Assembly (NCBI GenBank): GCA_003532515.1
Contig: DOEX01000012.1
Coordinates: 1 to 22,221, forward strand
From: Anaerolineaceae bacterium
GTDB taxonomy: Bacteria; Chloroflexota; Anaerolineae; Anaerolineales; Anaerolineaceae
Direction: 5' to 3'
DNA length: 22,221 bases
The stretch's first letter is position 1. Each line of letters starts with the position of its first letter. This document shows, in pieces, positions 14,750 through 20,903 of this stretch. The position numbers were made by a program, and so were the translations under genes. The notes beneath the pieces were generated by a model. It was given only the letters and a program-made list of their open reading frames with translations. It made no database searches and had not been told where the DNA came from.

Positions 14750-16408
14750 ATGAAAAAATTTTGGCTGTTCTTCTTTACCGCAATCATGATCGTATCGATG
14801 ATTGCTGCTTGTGCACCGCAGATTCCCACCCCTACTGCTACAGAGGTACCTGTTACAGCTACTGCGACCGAGCCCCCCGCTCCTGCAGAACCTGTTAGCT
14901 TCCATTATGTATTTTTGGATGAACCCCCCGGTATTGATCCTGGAATTTCTCAAGGTGCCACACAATCCACCATTTATGCCGCGCTTTACGAAGGGCTTGT
15001 GACTGTTGATGATAAAGGCAACATCATCCCCGGCGCTGCTGAAAAATGGGAAACCAGTGCAGATGGTATGGAATACACTTTCCACTTGCGTGAAGGTCTC
15101 ACCTGGTCTGATGGCAAACCGTTGACTGCGAATGATTTCGAATATGCCTGGTTGCGCGTTCTCAAACCTGAAACTGCTTCCACATACAGCTGGTTTGTTG
15201 AAATGTTCATCAAGAACGGTACCGCTTTCGCGAAAGGCGAAGTACCCGCTGAAGAAGTTGGTGTCACGGCAACTGATGACCGTACGCTGGTAGTCAAGTT
15301 GAACATGCCGGCTGCCTACTTCCTGCAGGCGCTGCTCAGCGGCTGTTGGCTGCCTGTCCGCCAGGACATGGTTGAAGCCAATCCTGAAAAATGGCCTTTT
15401 GATTCAGCGACTGCAGTTTCGAACGGTCCCTTCGTTTTAACTGAGTACAAAATCGGTTCCTACATTACTGCTGAAAAAAATCCGAACTATTGGGATGCGG
15501 CTTCAGTAAAGATTGACAAGATCAAGTTCTCATTCATAACTGATGCAAACACTGCCTATTCTGCTTTTGCTGCTGGTGATGTTGATGGTATTGCTGGTGT
15601 TCCTACCACTGAACTGGTTAACATCCTCGCTTCTGATGATCGCTTGTTCCCGTACGATCAACTTCGTATCTCCTTCCTGCGCCTGAACACAAAATCCCCC
15701 GGACTTGACAATGCACTGGTACGCCGCGCCATCAATCTCGCGTTTGATCGCAAGGGTTACCTGGATGGTCTTGGTAGTATTACTGCCAAACCCATATTGG
15801 GCAGCGTCCCCAATGGTTTGATCCTGGATGGCAAGAATTTCCGCGATGTATCCGGGGACAATGGTCTTGCAGCCGTCGCCCAGATCGAAGAAGCTAAGAA
15901 ACTGCTTGCCGAAGCCGGTTATCCCGACGGCAATGGTCTGCCTGTCTACCGTCTGCACTGTGCTGATAACATGGTCAAGAATGCTGAGATCGTCCAGCAA
16001 ATGCTGCTGACCAACTTGGGCATCAAAACTGAAATCAAGCCAGTCGACACCAAGTTGAACTTCCCGATGATGGTCGAAGGCAAGTATGACATTGCATTCG
16101 GCGGCTGGGGTGGCGACTACACTCACCCCATGACCTTCCTTGAACTCTTTACCTCCACCGCTTATGACAACGCGACCGGTTGGGCTAATGCTGAATATGA
16201 TGAATTGATCAACAAAGCTCGCCTTGCAACCAACGAAGCCGAAGCACTGGATCTGATGGTCAATGCCGAGCACATTCTGATGCAGGAAAGCCCGATTGTT
16301 CCCATTTCAGTTCCGTCGGGTGCAATCATGATGCAAAAGTATGTCACTAATTGGTTCATCTCTCCCTCTGACACGCTGTATATCGCCAGAGCAGTGATCA
16401 CCAAATAG
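14750..16408 (+). CDS. Opp/Dpp-type substrate-binding lipoprotein (SBP_bac_5 family)
   Basis: Extracytoplasmic receptor that delivers substrate to the permeases. The 552-residue protein starts with a lipoprotein signal peptide: MKKFW, a hydrophobic core, then the lipobox IAAC with the lipidated Cys at 21. A Thr/Pro-rich tether (about residues 22-45) follows, of the type common in Anaerolineae lipoproteins. The mature part is a typical DppA/OppA fold: EPPGIDPG near the start, AEKWETSADGMEYTFHLREG, TWSDGKPLTANDF, NGPFVL, NPNYWD, RRAINLAFDR, and AEAGYPDGNG. The specificity cannot be read from these motifs, since the same fold binds peptides, nickel and oligosaccharides. It follows the transporter genes it serves, and a strong hairpin lies right after its stop, which often raises the level of binding-protein mRNA over neighbours. 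Confidence 0.93.
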   Translation: MKKFWLFFFTAIMIVSMIAACAPQIPTPTATEVPVTATATEPPAPAEPVSFHYVFLDEPPGIDPGISQGATQSTIYAALYEGLVTVDDKGNIIPGAAEKWETSADGMEYTFHLREGLTWSDGKPLTANDFEYAWLRVLKPETASTYSWFVEMFIKNGTAFAKGEVPAEEVGVTATDDRTLVVKLNMPAAYFLQALLSGCWLPVRQDMVEANPEKWPFDSATAVSNGPFVLTEYKIGSYITAEKNPNYWDAASVKIDKIKFSFITDANTAYSAFAAGDVDGIAGVPTTELVNILASDDRLFPYDQLRISFLRLNTKSPGLDNALVRRAINLAFDRKGYLDGLGSITAKPILGSVPNGLILDGKNFRDVSGDNGLAAVAQIEEAKKLLAEAGYPDGNGLPVYRLHCADNMVKNAEIVQQMLLTNLGIKTEIKPVDTKLNFPMMVEGKYDIAFGGWGGDYTHPMTFLELFTSTAYDNATGWANAEYDELINKARLATNEAEALDLMVNAEHILMQESPIVPISVPSGAIMMQKYVTNWFISPSDTLYIARAVITK

Positions 16409-16419
16409 CAGTTATTCCA

Positions 16420-16465
16420 TTGCTTGCGGCCGTTCCGTTGAGAATAAACGGAACGGCCGCAGCAA
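16420..16465 (+). promoter_or_regulatory. strong intergenic hairpin after the binding-protein gene
   Basis: A perfect 14-bp GC-rich stem (16426-16439 with 16447-16460) around the loop GAGAATA extends past one bulged T by five more pairs (TTGCT with AGCAA). There is no T-tract, so it is not a standard intrinsic terminator. It begins 12 bases after the binding-protein stop, and the next gene starts 28 bases past it. It probably protects the upstream mRNA from 3' exonucleases and lowers downstream expression. Confidence 0.75.
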
Positions 16466-16492
16466 GATTGTAAATATTTATCTGGAGGAAAT

Positions 16493-17512
16493 ATGCTGCA
16501 AGCAGTCATGACTAACCCGGGAATCATTGAAATTCGGGATATTCAACGTCCCGAGCCCAAATCTGATGAAGTGCTTATCGAAGTGAAACGTATCGGTGTG
16601 TGTGGTTCAGATATTCATGTATATTATGGAATGCACCCTTACACGAGTTATCCCGTGGTTCAGGGTCATGAGGTATCGGGTGTTGTTGCTGATTTTGGTT
16701 CAGATGTGAAGAGTTTTTCTAAAGGAGACAAGGTCGTATTCATGCCACAGGTGACGTGTGGGACATGCTATCCATGCCGGCATGGAATGTATCACATCTG
16801 TGATCATCTTAAAGTGATGGGGTTTCAGACCGATGGTGCTGCGCAGGAATTTTTTCCTGTAGTCGCTGATATGGTGCTAAAACTTCCGGAGTCAACCTCC
16901 ATTGACCACGCAGCCCTGATCGAGCCCATCTCGGTTGCGGTTCATGCGGTTTCCCAATATGGAAATGTTGAAGGTAAAAATGTTCTTGTCTTGGGGGCTG
17001 GAACTATTGGCAATTTGGTCGCTCAGGTAGCCAAAGCGTCAGGTGCCAAAAAAGTACTGATTTCTGATATCAGTGTGTATAAACAGCAAAAAGCTATGGA
17101 ATGTGGAATTGATGCTGTGGTTAACCCCCAGCAGGATGATTTAGGTCAAACGATTCTTGAGGTATTTGGCCCTGACAAGGCAGATGTGATACTTGAGTGC
17201 GTCGGTGTGCAGGATACGATCACTCAGGCTGTAACGTATGCTCGCAAAGGCAGCACTATCGTTGTTGTGGGTGTTTTTGGGAAAAAACCAACCGTTGATC
17301 TCGGTCTTGTCCAGGATCGGGAACTCAAGTTATTTGGAACATTGATGTATCAAAAAAGAGATTACGAACGGGCGATTGATCTTGTAAAAAACGGGAAGTT
17401 GTCCCTGGATAATATAATCACTCACAGGATTCCCTTTAACCAATATTTAGAGGCGTATAAATTGATTGAGGCATCAGGCGGGGAATACATGAAAGTAATG
17501 GTTGATTTTTAA
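16493..17512 (+). CDS. zinc-dependent medium-chain alcohol/sugar dehydrogenase
   Basis: NAD(P)-dependent oxidoreductase of the MDR superfamily, 339 residues, in the sorbitol/threonine dehydrogenase branch. Catalytic zinc ligands fit Cys37 (GVCGSD), His59 and Glu60 (GHE). The structural zinc site is complete: Cys89, Cys92, Cys95 and Cys103 (CGTCYPCRHGMYHIC). The cofactor-binding Rossmann fold has VLGAGTIG around residue 165, with an Asp after the second strand (ISDIS), which usually means NAD(H). The ribosome site GGAGG is 4 bases before the ATG. It sits between a binding-protein gene and an iron alcohol dehydrogenase gene, in an apparent sugar operon. Candidate roles are oxidation of L-fucose or a derived sugar acid, or of a polyol or threonine; the sequence does not decide. 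Confidence 0.88.
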   Translation: MLQAVMTNPGIIEIRDIQRPEPKSDEVLIEVKRIGVCGSDIHVYYGMHPYTSYPVVQGHEVSGVVADFGSDVKSFSKGDKVVFMPQVTCGTCYPCRHGMYHICDHLKVMGFQTDGAAQEFFPVVADMVLKLPESTSIDHAALIEPISVAVHAVSQYGNVEGKNVLVLGAGTIGNLVAQVAKASGAKKVLISDISVYKQQKAMECGIDAVVNPQQDDLGQTILEVFGPDKADVILECVGVQDTITQAVTYARKGSTIVVVGVFGKKPTVDLGLVQDRELKLFGTLMYQKRDYERAIDLVKNGKLSLDNIITHRIPFNQYLEAYKLIEASGGEYMKVMVDF

Positions 17513-17530
17513 TTGGATAGGTATCGATTT

Positions 17531-18697
17531 ATGAAATTTTTTAACTATTTTCAACCAACTGAAATTCGTTTTGGATGCAATCGTCTGGAAGAGGTTGGTG
17601 AAGCAACAGTCAAGTATGGGAAACGCTGCTTGATTGTTTCCACTCCTGAAAATGAAGTCTTCAAACCGTTCATTGACCGGGTAAAGCAAAGCCTAGTAAA
17701 AGCGGGTGTTGACCACACCCATTTTGATGGTGTCGTTCCCAATCCAACCACCGATTGTGTCACCGAAGGGGCTAACCTTGCTAAATCCTTCAAAGCCGAT
17801 GTGATTCTGGGGATTGGCGGCGGTTCCAGCATGGATACAGCCAAAGCCATCGCTGTTGAAGCGTCTCACCCAGGCACCGCGTGGGATTTCCTGTATTTCA
17901 AAACTCAGCCCACGAAAGATACGTTACCGGTAATTGCCATAACCACAACTTCAGGCACCGGCTCTCAGGTGACTCAGGTCGCCGTGATGACGGAGACAAA
18001 GACAAAAACCAAGTCAGCGATTTTCAATGCCAATGTTTATCCACGAGTGGCGATTGTTGATCCAACATTAATGGTGACGCTACCTACGCACGTTACTGCT
18101 TCAACTGGGTTCGATGCATTCTGTCACGCGTTTGAGAGTTTTATCCACCCGGCTGCATCTCCTTATACCAATCGGATGGCATTGGAAGCGATTGAGTTAA
18201 TCAAAAAATACCTTCCCCAAGTGGTGAAGGATGGGAATTATATAGAAGGTCGTGAAGCCATGGCTTGGGCTGATACGCTGGCAGGTTTGTGCATTGCGAA
18301 TGCGGGAGTTACCTTACCGCACGGCATTGGCATGACTATCAGTGGGCACTGTCCACAGGTGATGCATGGGGAATCTCTTGCGGTGACCTATCCTGATTTC
18401 ACACGGTTCACCTTCCCATATGCTGTTTCTCAATTTGCAGCAGTTGGACGAATCTTTGATTCCTCTCTCAGTACTGTTTCAGATGAAAAAGCCGCTGCTG
18501 GTTGTTGTGAAGCCATCGATGCGTTCCTGAAGGAAATTGGCATGTGGCTGAACCTCAAAAACCTCGGGGCAACATTGGAGGATATCAGTGCTATCGCTGA
18601 CAACAGTCGGGTGCTTCCGGATTATAAAAACAATCCTCGTCTGGCTAGCAGAGACGAAATCTATGAGATATTGGTAAAGAGTTACGGACGAAATTAA
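17531..18697 (+). CDS. iron-containing alcohol dehydrogenase (group III)
   Basis: Reduces an aldehyde to an alcohol (or the reverse) with NAD(P)H and one bound divalent metal. The 388-residue protein has the dinucleotide-binding segment GGGSSMDTAKA (96 onward) and TTTSGTGSQVTQ. Metal ligands fit Asp195 and His199 (FDAFCH), His264 (LPHGIG) and His279 (VMHGES), close to the D-H-H-H set known for this family, to which lactaldehyde reductase FucO belongs. The open frame reaches back to a TTG at 17513, directly after the previous stop. I use the ATG at 17531 because GATAGGT lies upstream at normal distance and MKFFNYFQPTEIRFG is a normal family N-terminus. In a fucose cluster it could reduce lactaldehyde to 1,2-propanediol; butanol/ethanol-type activity is the alternative. 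Confidence 0.9.
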   Translation: MKFFNYFQPTEIRFGCNRLEEVGEATVKYGKRCLIVSTPENEVFKPFIDRVKQSLVKAGVDHTHFDGVVPNPTTDCVTEGANLAKSFKADVILGIGGGSSMDTAKAIAVEASHPGTAWDFLYFKTQPTKDTLPVIAITTTSGTGSQVTQVAVMTETKTKTKSAIFNANVYPRVAIVDPTLMVTLPTHVTASTGFDAFCHAFESFIHPAASPYTNRMALEAIELIKKYLPQVVKDGNYIEGREAMAWADTLAGLCIANAGVTLPHGIGMTISGHCPQVMHGESLAVTYPDFTRFTFPYAVSQFAAVGRIFDSSLSTVSDEKAAAGCCEAIDAFLKEIGMWLNLKNLGATLEDISAIADNSRVLPDYKNNPRLASRDEIYEILVKSYGRN

Positions 18698-18800
18698 TAC
18701 AGGTAAAGGGAACAAATATTTATAATGCATGTGTCCAGCCTTTGAATGGCACGCGCCGGAATTTGTTTCGTAGATTGAGAGTTAGTGAGGAAAAATCATC

Positions 18801-19688
18801 ATGGAAAATAAGTACAGGGGCATTTATGCGGTCGTTGGCACCGCATTTAATGAGCAGGGTGAATTGGATGAGGCAGCCCAACGCCGCCACATTCGCTGGC
18901 TGATCGATGAATGTATGGTGCACGGAATTATTCCCTGCGGAAGCACAGGCGAGTTTGCATTTCTGAGCGACCAGGAACGTAAACGGGTTGTGGAGATCAC
19001 CGTTGATGAGGTGAATCAAAAACTTCCGGTCATTGCTGGTTCTGCGACTTGCGCCACGCGTGAGGTGGTGAAAACTGCCCAGCGTTATACAAAGATGGGC
19101 GTTGATGGCGTGATGATTGTTCCTCCATATTATGGAAAATTATCTCAGGAAGAACTCTATTGTCATTTTGCTTCCGTGGCGGAGAATGTCAATCTTCCCA
19201 TCGTTCTTTACAACAATCCGGGCACCTCTGGCTCTGATATGCTTCCTGCGACAATTGCCCGTCTGGCAAAGTTTGACAATATCGTGGCCGTGAAGGAAAG
19301 CACAGGGAGTATGCAACGAATTATCGATATTCGCATGCTTGCCGGTGACGCGTTCGAAATCCTTTGTGGGTGCGATACATTGGCAATGGAAATGTTCGCA
19401 ATGGGTGTGGAAGGCTGGATCGCAGCCCCTGCGAATATCGCTGCCAAACAATGTGTGAAATTGTATCAGTTAATGATTGAGCAAAAAGATTTTGAAAAGG
19501 GTTACGAGTACTACAAGCATATACGTCCCCTCTTCGATCTGTTTGAGGGAAGCGGTCAGTATGTGGCCCTTGTTAAAGCGGGGTTGGAAATGCTTGGACG
19601 ACCGATAGGTCAGCCCCGAAAACCCTTACTGCCAGCGTCGGATGAGCTAAGGGCACAGTTAAAAACGTTATTGGAAAAACTTCAGTAA
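18801..19688 (+). CDS. DapA/NanA-family Schiff-base aldolase (2-keto-3-deoxy-sugar-acid aldolase candidate)
   Basis: Class I lyase of the dihydrodipicolinate synthase/N-acetylneuraminate lyase family, 295 residues, a (beta/alpha)8 barrel. The Schiff-base lysine is Lys165 (VAVKEST), the proton-relay tyrosine is Tyr137 (LYNNPG), and the carboxylate-binding loop reads GSTGEF. In true dihydrodipicolinate synthase, an Arg follows the NxP motif and binds the second carboxylate of aspartate semialdehyde; here the segment is PGTSGSD with no Arg. That argues against lysine biosynthesis and for a sugar-acid aldolase that releases pyruvate. Campylobacter jejuni uses a DapA homologue in its fucose gene cluster, a precedent that fits the GH95 gene here. 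It follows the iron alcohol dehydrogenase by about 100 bases and has GAGG before the ATG. Confidence 0.87.
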   Translation: MENKYRGIYAVVGTAFNEQGELDEAAQRRHIRWLIDECMVHGIIPCGSTGEFAFLSDQERKRVVEITVDEVNQKLPVIAGSATCATREVVKTAQRYTKMGVDGVMIVPPYYGKLSQEELYCHFASVAENVNLPIVLYNNPGTSGSDMLPATIARLAKFDNIVAVKESTGSMQRIIDIRMLAGDAFEILCGCDTLAMEMFAMGVEGWIAAPANIAAKQCVKLYQLMIEQKDFEKGYEYYKHIRPLFDLFEGSGQYVALVKAGLEMLGRPIGQPRKPLLPASDELRAQLKTLLEKLQ

Positions 19689-19718
19689 CAGTGTAATAAC
19701 GAAAGAAAAGGTATTGCC

Positions 19719-19847
19719 ATGATCGTTCCCATTCGAATGATTGGCGATCTCAGGGAGTATTTGGCAGGGAAACCCATGAGGTATTGCTTCCCGAAAAGGC
19801 AAGCGGCTTTAGAGTACAAATCAGATTCCATTGGGCTCAGGTTTTAA
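19719..19847 (+). CDS. small ORF (42 aa) after the aldolase gene, possibly a truncated ThiS/MoaD-like protein
   Basis: An ATG 30 bases after the aldolase stop, preceded by AAAAGG at good distance, opens a 42-codon frame. It begins MIVPIRMIGDLREYLAGKP, which resembles the first strand and helix of ThiS/MoaD-type ubiquitin-fold sulfur carriers, but those run to about 65-80 residues and end in Gly-Gly. After KP the sequence no longer looks like that family and it ends in SIGLRF. It may be a truncated remnant, a real small protein, or chance. No homologous continuation was found in the other frames. I treat the call as weak. Confidence 0.35.
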   Translation: MIVPIRMIGDLREYLAGKPMRYCFPKRQAALEYKSDSIGLRF

Positions 19848-20082
19848 TTTTTCTGCGTGGATGCATTCGCAGGTCCACCACATGCATCAAAGCGATTGTC
19901 AATATGTCCAGAGCCCATTTGTCTTTGATCAAGGCATATATTCCAGTCAGATCAGTCCCTTAATCATTAATGGCTAGGGGCCCAGCGGTTACGTAGATTG
20001 TGGTGATAAATAACAAGGCTAATATGGTAATGCTAGCAATCAGTTGGCGCTACTTCCCGTTTACTTATATAAAGGAGGTGTA

Positions 20083-20169
20083 TTGAAAAATAAAGCCAGC
20101 CAGAAACTCAGAAGGTTCCATCCGGCCAACAGCCGAAAGGATAAATTGTTTTGTTGTCAGTCTACTTGA
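20083..20169 (+). CDS. tiny ORF (28 aa) with perfect ribosome binding site, doubtful
   Basis: TTG start 4 bases after AAAGGAGG, an ideal ribosome site. The product is a basic 28-residue peptide with a central FHPANSRKDK segment and CC near its end. No family is recognised and the frame may be the relic of a decayed gene whose ribosome site survives. Confidence 0.2.
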   Translation: MKNKASQKLRRFHPANSRKDKLFCCQST

Positions 20170-20381
20170 ATATAGTAATGGATGATGTTTTATCCTAAGT
20201 GGCATACCCGAGCACAATTTCTTGAGCTGGCTATCAGGGACTCTGTCACAAAGGTGGCAGGTTTTTCATTAAATTCTTGAGAGACAGCATATGCAGCACT
20301 CATAACTCAAATTCGTACGCTATATATGCTGGGTAAAAAGTCACCACCAGTGTTGGAACTAATACCTATCAGGCTATCATT

Positions 20382-20410
20382 TTGGTAGATAAGAATTTCT
20401 ATACTATACT
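20382..20410 (+). promoter_or_regulatory. candidate promoter of the zinc-ribbon gene
   Basis: TTGGTA (20382-20387), 17-base spacer, TATACT (20405-20410). It lies about 210 bases before the zinc-ribbon ORF, so a long leader would result. The match is fair but untested. Confidence 0.35.
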
Positions 20411-20622
20411 ATGATGCAGTATCTTTTAGATACCTCGGTAAAACGATATAAATAGCATTTAAGCAGTAACTTTGTAGATTATTTAACATTTTAGACCCAG
20501 TGTGAAGTATCCCAACCGGATATTCATTAACTATAAGAACTTACTTATTCATCATGGGTGCATAAGACTTATTAATAACAAGAAATGTAACAATAACCAA
20601 ACAACTCGAAAGGAAACATGTG

Positions 20623-20748
20623 ATGGTTTGTCCAAAATGCGGTCAGAAATCGCCTGAAGATAGTCTCTATTGCGAAAACTGTGGTGCACCGATTAATAGA
20701 GAGCTTCCAAACAGGGCACCAGTAATTCCCCAATCTAATCAGCAGTAA
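20623..20748 (+). CDS. zinc-ribbon domain ORF (41 aa), probable N-terminal piece of a broken gene
   Basis: Begins MVCPKCGQKSPEDSLYCENC: Cys3, Cys6, Cys17 and Cys20 form a complete CxxC-CxxC zinc ribbon of the type that caps many membrane-anchored proteins. A Pro/Gln-rich linker (RAPVIPQSNQQ) follows and the frame stops at 20748. AAAGG lies 9 bases before the ATG; a GTG one codon earlier is also possible. The next open frame starts 14 bases later and encodes a membrane anchor. The usual architecture of such proteins (zinc ribbon, linker, membrane segment, extracytoplasmic domain) suggests that this stop results from a frameshift, though a free-standing small zinc-ribbon protein cannot be excluded. 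Confidence 0.65.
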   Translation: MVCPKCGQKSPEDSLYCENCGAPINRELPNRAPVIPQSNQQ

Positions 20749-20762
20749 GCCCTGGTGTCATA

Positions 20763-20903
20763 ATGGAAGATGGCACACCGAAAGAAGACATTTCCAGGAA
20801 TCAAATTAAAACAAAAAAGCCTAAAAAGTCCTGGGGGTGGATTATCGTTGTTGTTATAATTATTCTTGGTTGTTCGTGCATAGCAGAACCAGTGGTGGTA
20901 TAA
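20763..20903 (+). pseudogene. membrane-anchor ORF (46 aa), middle piece of the broken zinc-ribbon/beta-propeller gene
   Basis: Charged residues (MEDGTPKEDISRN, then a Lys-rich stretch KTKKPKK) lead into one hydrophobic segment WGWIIVVVIIILGCSCIA and the frame stops at 20901-20903. The frame is open upstream back to 20739, so it overlaps the end of the zinc-ribbon frame. There is no ribosome site before its ATG. Downstream, the beta-propeller frame is one base back (-1). The Lys-rich side before the hydrophobic segment predicts the N-terminus inside and the propeller outside the cell. Confidence 0.55.

Larger units (their letters stand above)
19848..20622. other. about 780 bases without a convincing gene
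   Basis: No frame of any length with recognisable protein sequence on either strand, and no clear terminator for the upstream cluster. Items seen are a perfect AAAGGAGG ribosome site (20071-20078) before a 28-codon TTG-started frame (20083-20169), a candidate promoter at 20382-20410, and two copies of ATGCAT (19861 and 19882). The stretch is AT-rich and stop-dense in all frames, which suggests decayed sequence at the border of the cluster. Confidence 0.5.

Noticed and set aside
15530..16273. A 247-codon minus-strand open frame inside the binding-lipoprotein gene
   Set aside because: It is the antisense shadow of a strongly supported gene; its translation has no recognisable motifs and no ribosome site.
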